Under the pieces are notes generated by a model that was not told the DNA's origin, ran no database searches, and worked only from the letters and a program-made list of their open reading frames with translations. This document shows positions 6,701-14,749 of a DNA stretch of 64,000 nt, one piece after another. This DNA is from a virus. Position 1 is the first letter of the stretch, and each line of letters opens with the position of its first letter. The stretch lies in IMG/VR virus record IMGVR_UViG_3300025030_000064, positions 1-64,000 of that record. The stretch is one strand, 5' to 3'. The position numbers and the translations under genes are program-made.

Positions 6701-6732
6701 CAAATATATAAAAATAATTCTCTTTCTCCAAA
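6701..6732 (-). promoter_or_regulatory. Bacteroidota-type promoter driving the leftward operon
   Basis: On the minus strand TTTG (6732-6729), a 20-bp spacer and TATATTTG (6708-6701) match the Bacteroidota -33/-7 consensus TTTG / TAnnTTTG exactly. The -7 box ends about 30 bp upstream of ATG 6670. Confidence 0.8.
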
Positions 6733-7175
6733 TCTATTCATCAAATTTAACATTTATTTTTACTACTTATTTTCGTTTTATTCAATAGAACCTCTTTTAC
6801 CCTGATAAGATATTTTCTATAAGTAAACTGTTGTTACTTGCAGACCGTACCGTATTGTAGCAATTCCCCCCTGATAGACTTTCGTATTATAAAAGGCTGG
6901 GTTGTTAAAAGAGGAACGAAGGTGACGAAACCAAAACAACACAGCTAACTTTATTTACTAATAGAAAGAACGTTTATTTATATTTAGGTCACTGAGGTTA
7001 TCTAACTATATCTTTATCTCATCAGTCGCCAGTTGTTAGGTTAGAACAGAGCTGGACCTTTAACCTCACGGCTACACAGTACATCGTCATTCTTATTTAT
7101 AGAGGTATAGACGATTATTTATTTTATCCTACTATTGCCTTTTAAAGTAGCTATTATTGAACTTAGTCTAAATGC
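6733..7175. other. Non-coding part of the divergent control region with long inverted repeats
   Basis: No gene seen (the rightward ORF that begins at 7135 is judged spurious). Pairs of inverted repeats suggest folded RNA or DNA elements: CCTCTTTTA near 6791 with TAAAAGAGG near 6908; TGAGGTTA near 6989 with TAACCTCA near 7061; CCAG/CTGG nested inside the latter. AAGTAA-ACTGTTG-TTACTT lies near 6821, and CCCTGATA is directly repeated near 6801 and 6867. An origin, operators or structured RNAs are all possible. Confidence 0.4.
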
Positions 7176-7200
7176 AAAAAACCTCTGCGAATATAGAGGT
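7176..7200 (-). terminator. Intrinsic terminator ending a short leftward RNA
   Basis: Leftward reading gives ACCTCT-ATATTCGC-AGAGGT followed by six T, a typical intrinsic terminator. No leftward coding gene lies upstream within range, so it ends a short non-coding transcript. Its 5' arm overlaps a second possible partner, see the ncRNA entry. Confidence 0.75.
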
Positions 7201-7299
7201 AGCTATAAACACAAAGGCTTTTTACAGGAAGATATTTCTATCTCCTTGATATTTTCTTTATCTATTGCTACCTCAACAGATGATATAATGCAAATGAAC
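7176..7299 (-). ncRNA. Predicted ~125-nt structured leftward RNA in the control region
   Basis: A promoter matching the Bacteroidota consensus (7306-7338) should start transcription near 7299, and a terminator lies at 7176-7200. Between them is GAGGTAGC (7274-7267), which pairs perfectly with GCTACCTC (7203-7196), and an inner hairpin with AGGAGATA and TATCTTCCT around a GAAA tetraloop (7245-7226). The 8-bp closing stem uses the 5' arm of the terminator (7200-7195), so the two folds exclude each other. Both a stable small RNA and an attenuator-type switch fit; no ligand motif is recognised. Confidence 0.55.
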
Positions 7300-7305
7300 G
7301 TATTG

Positions 7306-7338
7306 CAAATATACAACCATTAATATCGTTTTTCCAAA
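7306..7338 (-). promoter_or_regulatory. Bacteroidota-type promoter for the leftward small RNA
   Basis: Minus-strand TTTG (7338-7335), 21-bp spacer and TATATTTG (7313-7306). Both boxes match the host consensus. It lies just 20 bp from the rightward promoter's -33 box, so the two divergent start sites could interfere. Confidence 0.75.
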
Positions 7339-7357
7339 TAATTTAACATAAATTTTA

Positions 7358-7389
7358 TTTGCATTATAATATGTTTCATTATATATTTG
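7358..7389 (+). promoter_or_regulatory. Bacteroidota-type promoter of the rightward block
   Basis: TTTG (7358-7361), 20-bp spacer and TATATTTG (7382-7389) match the host consensus exactly. ATG 7422 follows about 33 bp after the -7 box. Confidence 0.82.
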
Positions 7390-7421
7390 TATTTATTATA
7401 ACGAACACTTAATTTATTAAT

Positions 7422-7772
7422 ATGAAATATGCAATAGTAGAAACACGATCAGACATCTTTATTAGAAAGTTCGAAAAAGTATCAAGCAACAATGGTACTG
7501 CTATAAAAGAAATAAAAGATATCCTAAGTAAAGAGAATGTTAAGCACGACTCAGACGTAGTAAGAACACAGGTTGATGTTGGTATTGTAAATTCAAAAGT
7601 AGACAATAAAGAAAACAGGGATGTTAAGGTCGTTTCTATTATTACTGAGAAGGAGTATGGGTTATATAAGAAAGGCTCATTGACAATATCAGACATGATA
7701 GAGAAAGACAATACTCCGAATATGCATGATTGTAATAGATGTATTCACAATAATTTTGAACTTAAAAAATAA
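7422..7772 (+). CDS. First gene of the rightward block, unknown 116-residue protein
   Basis: Not recognised. The first 25 residues (MKYAIVETRSDIF...) look like a beta-alpha start; the middle is charged, and the C-terminus carries CNRCIHNNF with a single C-x-x-C pair. It sits directly behind the best rightward host promoter and 16 bp before the next gene, so it should be expressed early after infection if host polymerase uses that promoter. Confidence 0.7.
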   Translation: MKYAIVETRSDIFIRKFEKVSSNNGTAIKEIKDILSKENVKHDSDVVRTQVDVGIVNSKVDNKENRDVKVVSIITEKEYGLYKKGSLTISDMIEKDNTPNMHDCNRCIHNNFELKK

Positions 7773-7788
7773 TTTAAATTAAAAGCGT

Positions 7789-8199
7789 ATGGAAAATCAA
7801 GAACAAGTAACCAAACAGGTGCCTTTAACTAAAGCACAGATTCAACATCAGGAGAATATGCGTAAACAAACTATTCAAAGAGAGAAAGAACAAATGGATG
7901 CAATGCATAAACGTAGAGACTATCTACATTGCTTAGTAGATATTCGTGAACTGGAAGAGAAAGTATTTGGTCAGGATAGTATAATGAATAGTGCTAAACG
8001 TGATAGCTCAATCTTTGCATTAAGATCAGTGAAGGTTGAAGAAGAGGATATCTTATTATATCTTATAAAGAATAAGCTATCTACAGAGAATGATGATAAG
8101 TTATATGCAGAACTGCAGAAGGTAAAAGAAGAACCTAAAAAACCTACAATGAAAGTTTCTAAGAATAAGGCAGAACCAGAATTAAAAGAAGGGAAATAA
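7789..8199 (+). CDS. Unknown charged helical protein
   Basis: A 136-residue protein rich in Glu, Lys and Gln. The first ~50 residues (through a KEQMDAMHKRRDYL helix) and the last ~45 are predicted long helices with little hydrophobic core; it ends in a Lys/Glu-rich tail. No family recognised. It lies 3 nt before the GroES-like gene and is probably translated with it. Confidence 0.65.
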   Translation: MENQEQVTKQVPLTKAQIQHQENMRKQTIQREKEQMDAMHKRRDYLHCLVDIRELEEKVFGQDSIMNSAKRDSSIFALRSVKVEEEDILLYLIKNKLSTENDDKLYAELQKVKEEPKKPTMKVSKNKAEPELKEGK

Positions 8200-8202
8200 T
8201 AT

Positions 8203-8628
8203 ATGGCTAAGAAACAAGATGACTCAGTTATATTAAAAGTCCAATCTAATAATATAAAGAAAGACAAGACTACTACTCAAAAGGTAACAGATATCATAGC
8301 CAGAGAACTACAATCCCCTACTAAACTAAAGGTAATAGGTCAATGGATACTTGTAGAGACAGTAGAGATTAAACCCAGAGAAAAGACAAAAGCAGGAATC
8401 ATATTACCTTCAGGAGAAAACTCTCAGGATAATAAGAAAGAACTCTATTGGGATGAAAATCCTGCTCAGGGAGTAGTAATAGGTGTTGGTAAGTTAGAGT
8501 TAGAAAAAGGAGAGATAAAACCATTAGACTATGTCTACCTGGCAAAGGACCCGAGAAATGCTATCATGCATAATGGTAAATGGTACGCATTAGTAATTGG
8601 TCTTGATATTGCTACAGTAGTGGGCTAA
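8203..8628 (+). CDS. GroES-like co-chaperonin
   Basis: A 141-residue protein with the GroES barrel pattern: WILVETVEIKPREKTKAGIILPS (first strand and start of the mobile loop), GVVIGVG in the middle, and a terminal HNGKWYALVIG-type strand. Family members cap GroEL; phage versions such as T4 gp31 replace GroES for folding the capsid protein. The mobile loop is longer than in host GroES because of an inserted acidic stretch, and the first 40 residues are extra. Position before the head module fits capsid folding. No GroEL is seen in the window. Its stop overlaps the next ATG (TAATG). Confidence 0.65.
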   Translation: MAKKQDDSVILKVQSNNIKKDKTTTQKVTDIIARELQSPTKLKVIGQWILVETVEIKPREKTKAGIILPSGENSQDNKKELYWDENPAQGVVIGVGKLELEKGEIKPLDYVYLAKDPRNAIMHNGKWYALVIGLDIATVVG

Positions 8629-9032
8629 TGAAAAACACTATAGACATAGAAGTTCAGAAGAAAGATTTTTTAGATTATTATCTGAAAGTATTAACTCCTG
8701 TTATCAATAAGATATGCCATATCCTGTCGGGCAAGATATGCTATCTTAGAGATAGGGAGCTAAAGATAATAGCTGAACTCATGTATTATTATACTACGGC
8801 ACCACAGGTTCATCCGGAAGAAAAGAATAAGTATATATTCTCAGATGTGGTCACTAATGCTATAATGGATAAATATAATTTCTCAATCTATAATTATAAT
8901 AATCTATTATGTGGATTACGAACAGCTGGTGTAATACAAGGAAAAAGAAAACAAAGAACTCTTCATCCTATCTTTTATATGGACATACCTGAAAAAGAAT
9001 ATGTATTAACTTTACGGTTTAAGTTAACATGA
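8628..9032 (+). CDS. Unknown 134-residue protein, possible winged helix
   Basis: Starts on the TAATG overlap with the GroES-like gene. A helical N-terminal half (YYLKVLTPVINKICHIL...) is followed by a helix-turn-helix-like stretch around residues 60-115 (FSDVVTNAIMDKYNFS...LLCGLRTAGVIQGK) and a final pair of strands. This pattern resembles a small winged-helix DNA-binding fold, but the match is only by eye. Its end overlaps the next start by 4 nt. Confidence 0.6.
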   Translation: MKNTIDIEVQKKDFLDYYLKVLTPVINKICHILSGKICYLRDRELKIIAELMYYYTTAPQVHPEEKNKYIFSDVVTNAIMDKYNFSIYNYNNLLCGLRTAGVIQGKRKQRTLHPIFYMDIPEKEYVLTLRFKLT

Positions 9033-9241
9033 TATTAAATGATATAGCGACAGGGTATTGGAATCTTCTCTTCAAAGATGAGAACTTCGAGCCATTGGCT
9101 AAGCAGCGTGTGGAGAAATGTTTAAACAATGATTGCAAGAAGTTCTCTGCCTTTGGAGGAGGGTGGTGTAAACAATGCAGGTGTCTAATAAAAGCAAAGG
9201 TAAGATGTCCAGAATGTAAATGCCCTAAGAATCTATGGTAA
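9029..9241 (+). CDS. Small Cys-rich zinc protein
   Basis: A 70-residue protein with cysteines at 31, 36, 47, 50, 52, 60, 63 and 65: C-x4-C, CKQCRC and CPECKC. The spacing can hold two Zn ions in paired ribbons. The N-terminal 30 residues are a soluble helix. Small Cys-rich proteins of this type are common near terminase genes of Bacteroidota phages, without known function. It overlaps the previous gene by 4 nt. Confidence 0.65.
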   Translation: MILNDIATGYWNLLFKDENFEPLAKQRVEKCLNNDCKKFSAFGGGWCKQCRCLIKAKVRCPECKCPKNLW

Positions 9242-9256
9242 AATTATTATGACATT

Positions 9257-9313
9257 ATGGTTAAGAAATTAAATGGTATACGTAAAAACGAAACAACATT
9301 ACGTTACTTATGA
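9257..9313 (+). CDS. Possible 18-residue coupled micro-ORF
   Basis: ATG 9257 begins an 18-codon ORF, MVKKLNGIRKNETTLRYL, whose TGA overlaps the ATG of the next gene (ATGA at 9310-9313). The ATGA overlap and basic content suggest a coupling leader for the 9310 gene, but it could be chance. Confidence 0.3.
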   Translation: MVKKLNGIRKNETTLRYL

Positions 9314-9741
9314 TAATTAGTGAAGAGATGTTAGCTGCCATAAACAAGACAGCACAGGATTTGGGATTACAACCAAATGTTGTTCATAAGATATACGAAG
9401 AGCAAGTACACTACCTGGAATTTATGATGTCTCAGTTTAACTTACACGAACAGGGTAGTTATATAAACATTAAGATTCCTTTTATATGTAACTTCTATAT
9501 TAATAACTTAAAAGTATATATAAAGAGAATCAATCGTGAGAAGTCTGTCAAGTATCATAAGTATGTAGAACACGAAAATAAAAGAATAGAAAATTTATTA
9601 AGAACACATCCAAAGCATGTCAAATTTATTAAATCTCTCAGAAGGAATCGTAAATCCAAATGGAAGTTTATTACAGATACTCATCTTCAAAGAATTGTGG
9701 AAAAGAGACCAAAGCAAAGAAAAGGAAAGAGTGCTAAGTGA
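9310..9741 (+). CDS. Conserved small protein upstream of terminase
   Basis: A 143-residue protein. Residues 1-45 form helices (SEEMLAAINKTAQDLGL, VHKIYEEQVHYLEFMM); residues 55-72 give a YINIKIPFICNFYIN strand motif, and the C-terminal third is strongly basic. The helix pair followed by an IPFIG-type beta hairpin recalls the HU/IHF-like small proteins found near crAss-like terminases, but the match is weak. The last 125 nt are shared with the next gene in another frame. DNA binding is plausible because of the basic tail. Confidence 0.7.
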   Translation: MIISEEMLAAINKTAQDLGLQPNVVHKIYEEQVHYLEFMMSQFNLHEQGSYINIKIPFICNFYINNLKVYIKRINREKSVKYHKYVEHENKRIENLLRTHPKHVKFIKSLRRNRKSKWKFITDTHLQRIVEKRPKQRKGKSAK

Positions 9742-10186
9742 ATTAGCTTATATCTATTATAAGGTTGATTGGAAGAGTGAGTATTCACAGTATGGGATAG
9801 ATATGGATGCTCAAATAGGAGAAGATATATTTGGAGATAGAGATTATCAACCAGATATACTAATGGAGAAGTGTGTAGAGAAATATAGAGAGCTACAGTT
9901 TACTCCATCACTATCTCTGATAGGTACGACTCTGATGGCTGTTAACTCAGTAAAGTATTATTTTGAAGAGATAACCATAAAACAGAACGATACTGCTAAA
10001 GAGAAGAAAGACAAGTTAGAGAAGTTTGACTTAACGAAAGTATTAAAGAGCGTAAAAGAGCTAGGAGCAACTATAGATGCTTTAAATAGTCTTCAGGATA
10101 GAGTAATGAAAGATGAAAAAGAACTAAATATAAAGATACGAGGTGGTGGTCAAATAGGTATTTTTGAAGATGAAGCACCATGGTAA
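9617..10186 (+). CDS. Terminase small subunit candidate
   Basis: A 189-residue protein ending 9 nt before the large terminase. The motif IFKELWKRDQSKEKERVL followed by ELAYIYYKVDWKSEY is one I associate with a conserved protein next to TerL in Bacteroidota phages; the middle is helical and the tail acidic. Small terminase is inferred from position and helical makeup. That conserved motif begins inside the overlap with the 9310 gene, so the early start at 9617 is needed and the 125-bp overlap is real dual coding. Confidence 0.55.
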   Translation: MSNLLNLSEGIVNPNGSLLQILIFKELWKRDQSKEKERVLSELAYIYYKVDWKSEYSQYGIDMDAQIGEDIFGDRDYQPDILMEKCVEKYRELQFTPSLSLIGTTLMAVNSVKYYFEEITIKQNDTAKEKKDKLEKFDLTKVLKSVKELGATIDALNSLQDRVMKDEKELNIKIRGGGQIGIFEDEAPW

Positions 10187-10195
10187 ACCAATAAC

Positions 10196-12247
10196 ATGAC
10201 ACAATCAGAAGAGATATTTGTAGATATAGACAGAGTACAACCTAAGAAATTAGAAAATACTCATGAATGGAGAACAGAGGCTGCTCACTTTGAGAAGTTT
10301 GGTGTTTATACAAAGTCTCCAAGATCAGAAAATAAAAATAGTTCTTATTATAGATATTGGGTAGAACAAGCAAGAAGAAGTGTCTATGGTTACACAACTC
10401 CAAGTGGAGTATATCTTCCAGGTTATTATTATTTCTATCTTAACTTCTGCCAGATAAAAATTGTTGAAGCTGATGAAGAGAATACAGCGATAGGTAGACA
10501 AGTATTCACATTCCCTAATGTGTGGGATATAGACTATGAATATTTTTTATATTTAGATGAAGCAGAAAAAAAAGGACTTCATGGAGTAGTACTTAAAGCA
10601 CGTAGAAAGGGATTTAGTTACAAGGGAGGTGCAATGCTTTGTCGTAACTATTTCTTAATTCCTATAAGCAACTCTTATGCTATAGCGAGTAGTAAAGAGT
10701 TTTTACTAGGTGGTGATGGTATCTTATCAAAGGCATGGGATATTATGGACTTTGTAGATAAGAATACAGGATGGGCTAAAAGAAGACAGTCAAAGAGTAC
10801 AGATATGATAAGAAGGTCTTCATATCTTAAGAATAGTTATGGAGTAATATCAGAATCAGGATATAAGTCAAGCATTATTGGAGTATCGACAAATAAAGAT
10901 GTAGACAAAATAAGAGGTAAGGTAGCTAAATTAATACTATTTGAAGAAGGAGGAACAAACCCCTTACTTAAAAGAGCATGGATAATCGCACAACATTCAG
11001 TTAAACAAGATAGCAGATCGTTTGGTTTAATGTGTGCCTATGGTACAGGAGGTAGTGAGGGATCTGATTTTGAGGCTATGGAAGATATGTTTAATAATCC
11101 AAAAAAATATAAAATCCTTCCAAGAGTAAATGTATGGGAACCCAATCAATTAGGAACAGAATCAGGTTTCTTCGTACCAGCTTATATGTGTCGTGCAGGA
11201 TTTATAGACAAAGATGGAAATTCAGATATAAGAGGAGCAATACAACAAATAGCAGAACTTAGAGACTTAGCATTAGAAAACAATAGTACACCAGAAGATA
11301 CTGCAAGAGCATATGCAGAAGAACCTGTTTATCCATCAGAATCAATGATGAGAATAGATGGGAATCTTTTTCCAGTAGCTGACTTAAGAAAGAGAAGAGC
11401 AGAGATAGAATCACAACCTAATAAATATTATAATACCTTTTGGAGAGGAGATTTAATAATAACTGAGAAAGAAGAAGTACAACTAAGTATAAATACAAAA
11501 AAACATCCTATCTGGGAATATCCTTTCTATGGAAAGAATACTGATGGATGTGTGATAATATTTGAACAACCTGTTAAGCAAAATGGAGAAATACCTTATG
11601 GACTAAATATCTCAGGCTGTGATCCTTACAACCATGTACATGGAACTTCACTAGGAAGTATCTTTATTTTAAATAGAGTTACAGATAGGATAGTAGCAGA
11701 ATACACTGCCAGGCCATTAACTGATGAGATGTTTTATGAGAACTGCAGAAGACTTCTTATATACTATAATGCAAGATGTAACTATGAGAATAGTAGTACT
11801 GGTATGTTTACCTACTTCAATAGAATGAATTGCTCATGGCTTCTTACAGACACTCCTAGCGTACTATATGATAAGATACATGATAAGGGAACACTTGAAA
11901 GAGGTAAAGGAACACCACCTACAGAAAAGATTAATAAGTATGCCAGAGAAAGAATATTAGCCTGGTTAATGACTAAGATAGTAGAGATAAAAGATCCTGA
12001 TAGTAAAGATGAGAGAGTAGGATTATTGAACTTACATAAAATATGTTCTGTTCCGTTATTGAGAGAGTTAGAGATGTGGAATAAAGATATAAATGCAGAC
12101 AGGATATCCGCTTTAGGAATGTTAATGATACAAAGAGAAGAGGACTATCATATCTTCGTTGACCCAAGCAAACAGCCAAAGGCAATAGACCAAGATGAAT
12201 TCTGGAAACGTAGTTTAGGAATACGTCAGCAAGATGAAATAATATAG
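10196..12247 (+). CDS. terL: Terminase large subunit
   Basis: A 683-residue DNA-packaging motor. The ATPase domain shows a Walker A variant KARRKGFS (K134-S141), and a Walker B strand LILFEE (L246-E251) with catalytic Glu. The C-terminal RNase H-like nuclease shows ISGCDPY (D476), NYENSS (E531) and ADRISALG (D635), the expected acidic triad. It pumps genomic DNA into the prohead through the portal and cuts concatemers. The order small terminase, TerL, portal is standard. Length fits phage TerL proteins with an N-terminal extension. Confidence 0.92.
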   Translation: MTQSEEIFVDIDRVQPKKLENTHEWRTEAAHFEKFGVYTKSPRSENKNSSYYRYWVEQARRSVYGYTTPSGVYLPGYYYFYLNFCQIKIVEADEENTAIGRQVFTFPNVWDIDYEYFLYLDEAEKKGLHGVVLKARRKGFSYKGGAMLCRNYFLIPISNSYAIASSKEFLLGGDGILSKAWDIMDFVDKNTGWAKRRQSKSTDMIRRSSYLKNSYGVISESGYKSSIIGVSTNKDVDKIRGKVAKLILFEEGGTNPLLKRAWIIAQHSVKQDSRSFGLMCAYGTGGSEGSDFEAMEDMFNNPKKYKILPRVNVWEPNQLGTESGFFVPAYMCRAGFIDKDGNSDIRGAIQQIAELRDLALENNSTPEDTARAYAEEPVYPSESMMRIDGNLFPVADLRKRRAEIESQPNKYYNTFWRGDLIITEKEEVQLSINTKKHPIWEYPFYGKNTDGCVIIFEQPVKQNGEIPYGLNISGCDPYNHVHGTSLGSIFILNRVTDRIVAEYTARPLTDEMFYENCRRLLIYYNARCNYENSSTGMFTYFNRMNCSWLLTDTPSVLYDKIHDKGTLERGKGTPPTEKINKYARERILAWLMTKIVEIKDPDSKDERVGLLNLHKICSVPLLRELEMWNKDINADRISALGMLMIQREEDYHIFVDPSKQPKAIDQDEFWKRSLGIRQQDEII

Positions 12248-12337
12248 TCTATTATAATGCAGGCTATATAACAAAAAAAGATATATTATTTAAATAAATT
12301 ATGTTGTAATATTGAAAGATATATTATAATATAAGAT

Positions 12338-14749
12338 ATGAACACTACTGTATTGACACCGTGGCCTCAGCAAAAGCTTAGTGACAAAGAGAAAGATGAA
12401 GATTGGCACATAGACCATCTAAAGCACGGAACACAGTTACAATACTTCCAAAATGATCTCATTAAGAATGATCGTTCTAATATGATATCAAACTATAATT
12501 TATGGAATGGTATCGTAAATGAAGATGATATGGCGAAACAGTTCAATACAATGAACATTAAAAACCATACCATGCCAGGTGAACATAGGAACTATCCTAT
12601 AGAAGTAAGTAAATTTGAGAGGTTAGCTGGTGAAGAAGCCAAACGTAGATTTGAGTGGCACATTAAAGTAAGCAATGGAGATGCTACATCTATCAAAGAA
12701 GATAAGCATAAAAATGATTTATTCGAATTTGTACAGCAAACTATTCAGGCAGATGCTTTCTCTAAAGAAGAAGCACAAAGAAATCTTGAAAAGATAAATA
12801 AATATTATAACTATTCTTATAAAGACATACGAGAAGAAAGAGGGGATAGGATATTAAGATACCTATGGAGAGAGCAAGAGATGGCTCTTAAGTTTAATCG
12901 ATCATTCTATGATGTTCTTATTGGTGCTTCAGAAGTATTCTCTTGTGACATATTAGGTGGAGAACCGGTAATGGACAAGTGTGATCCTACTATGTTAACC
13001 ACATTAAGAAGTGGTACCTCAAATAGAATAGAAGATTCAGATGTGATACTTCATACTACATATATGCCTCCTGCAATGGTGCTCGATATATATAAAGAGT
13101 ATCTTGAAAGTGATGATGTTGATTATTTAGATGGTGGAGTATCTGCAATAAAGAGTGCAAGTAATTCTATGAACTATGGAACATTCACATCACAGATGCC
13201 AAATCCTCCAGACAGTACAAATATTTTATCTTTAGATGGTACTAATCCTTCTTACTATGGAGAGTTCTGGGATATGGATGGTAATGTAAGAGTTACTAGA
13301 ATGGTGTGGAAGTCATATAGAAAAGTATATAAACTTAAGTTCTTTGATGAGAATGATGATGAACAGAATGATTGGGTACCTGAAACATATAGACCAAATA
13401 AGTTAAAAGGAGAAGAGGTTACTGAATTATGGATACCTGAATGGAGAGAAGGAACACAGATAGGAGAAAATATATATGTTAAGCTTCAACCATTCCCTGT
13501 TAACATATATGATATGGATAGTTTACGATTAAAGACCAGTCCATATATAGGAACAAAATACAATATCAACAATAATAAGCCTGTCTCTTTAATGGATAGG
13601 ATTAAACCATATAAGTTCGATTATAATGTATTCCAAAGAAGATTAGGTATAGCTTTCTCAAAATGGAATCCAATGACTGAGTTGGACCTTGCAAAGAAAC
13701 CAGAACACTGGTCATTAGACGAATGGTTTACCTATGCACAGACACATGGTTATCTTATTATAGATAGTTTTGCTGAGAGTAATAAACCTAGGTTTAAAGG
13801 TCAGATGGCAGGAAACTTTAACACTACCGGAAAGACATTACAGATAGACCTTGGCAATTATATCCAACAGACAATAGGTATTCTTAATTACATAGAAAGA
13901 CAAGTAGCTTTAGTAAGTGGTATCAGTCCGGAACGTGAAGGACAATCTACATCTACCAATACTTTAGGTGGTCAGGAAAGTCTATTACAGAATTCTATGT
14001 TTATTACTGAACAGTACTATAATATACATGATAATACTAAAGTAAGGGTATTGCAGAATATGTTAGAAGTATCTAAGGTAGCCTGGAAAAACAGACAAAA
14101 GAAAATACCTTATATCTTAGATGATATGGTAATGGCTATTGACGAAATAGATGGAATGGATCATTATGAAACAAACTATAATCTATTTATAAGCAATAGT
14201 TCAGACGATAGTGAATTATTCAGAACACTTAAATCTCTTATTCCTACAGCTCTTAATGCTGATAAGGTTAATCTGTCTCAGGTAATGAGTCTCTATTCTA
14301 AACAATCTATCACAGGTATTCGTAAAGAAATAGAAGCAGCAGAACAGCAGAAGATGGATCAGGCAATAAAGGCACAAGAAGATCAGGCAAAAGCAGAACA
14401 GCAAAAAGTAGAAACTGCCTTGCAGATTAAACAAGCTGAGATGGACCTGGAGAAATATAAGATTGACACAGAAGCACAGACATCCATAAGAGTTAAAGAG
14501 TTAGAAATATATGCTAAAAAAACTGAATTAGATGCTAATAGTAATGGTGTTCCTGATTTTGTAGAATTAGCAGATTTATCTTTAAGAGAAAGAGAACAGT
14601 TAAGTAAGAAAGAAACTGAAGACAGAAAACTTCTTTTAGAAGAGAAGATAGCTAAGATAAAATCTGAAACAGAGAAGTACAAAGCGGACAAGAGCGTTGA
14701 GGTTGCTCGTGCTAACAGAAATAAATACGATTCTAAAAGTAAGAAGTAA
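12338..14749 (+). CDS. Portal protein
   Basis: An 803-residue portal, identified by position between TerL and the head genes and by the portal-type core: GERLAGEEAKRRFEW-like N-terminal helices, a tryptophan-rich wing region, and the long stem helix region QTIGILNYIERQVALVSGISPE. The last ~135 residues (from ~667) are a highly charged coiled coil. Within it D732 begins an EF-hand or dockerin-like loop, DANSNGVPDFVE. It forms the dodecameric DNA channel at one head vertex. A 90-bp AT-rich gap with repeated AAAGATATATTAT precedes it. Its stop overlaps the next start (TAATG). Confidence 0.85.
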   Translation: MNTTVLTPWPQQKLSDKEKDEDWHIDHLKHGTQLQYFQNDLIKNDRSNMISNYNLWNGIVNEDDMAKQFNTMNIKNHTMPGEHRNYPIEVSKFERLAGEEAKRRFEWHIKVSNGDATSIKEDKHKNDLFEFVQQTIQADAFSKEEAQRNLEKINKYYNYSYKDIREERGDRILRYLWREQEMALKFNRSFYDVLIGASEVFSCDILGGEPVMDKCDPTMLTTLRSGTSNRIEDSDVILHTTYMPPAMVLDIYKEYLESDDVDYLDGGVSAIKSASNSMNYGTFTSQMPNPPDSTNILSLDGTNPSYYGEFWDMDGNVRVTRMVWKSYRKVYKLKFFDENDDEQNDWVPETYRPNKLKGEEVTELWIPEWREGTQIGENIYVKLQPFPVNIYDMDSLRLKTSPYIGTKYNINNNKPVSLMDRIKPYKFDYNVFQRRLGIAFSKWNPMTELDLAKKPEHWSLDEWFTYAQTHGYLIIDSFAESNKPRFKGQMAGNFNTTGKTLQIDLGNYIQQTIGILNYIERQVALVSGISPEREGQSTSTNTLGGQESLLQNSMFITEQYYNIHDNTKVRVLQNMLEVSKVAWKNRQKKIPYILDDMVMAIDEIDGMDHYETNYNLFISNSSDDSELFRTLKSLIPTALNADKVNLSQVMSLYSKQSITGIRKEIEAAEQQKMDQAIKAQEDQAKAEQQKVETALQIKQAEMDLEKYKIDTEAQTSIRVKELEIYAKKTELDANSNGVPDFVELADLSLREREQLSKKETEDRKLLLEEKIAKIKSETEKYKADKSVEVARANRNKYDSKSKK

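Noticed and set aside
7135-7323. Rightward 62-residue ORF in the control region
   Set aside because: It covers a terminator, inverted repeats and a host-type promoter on the other strand, and it has no ribosome site or recognisable domain.
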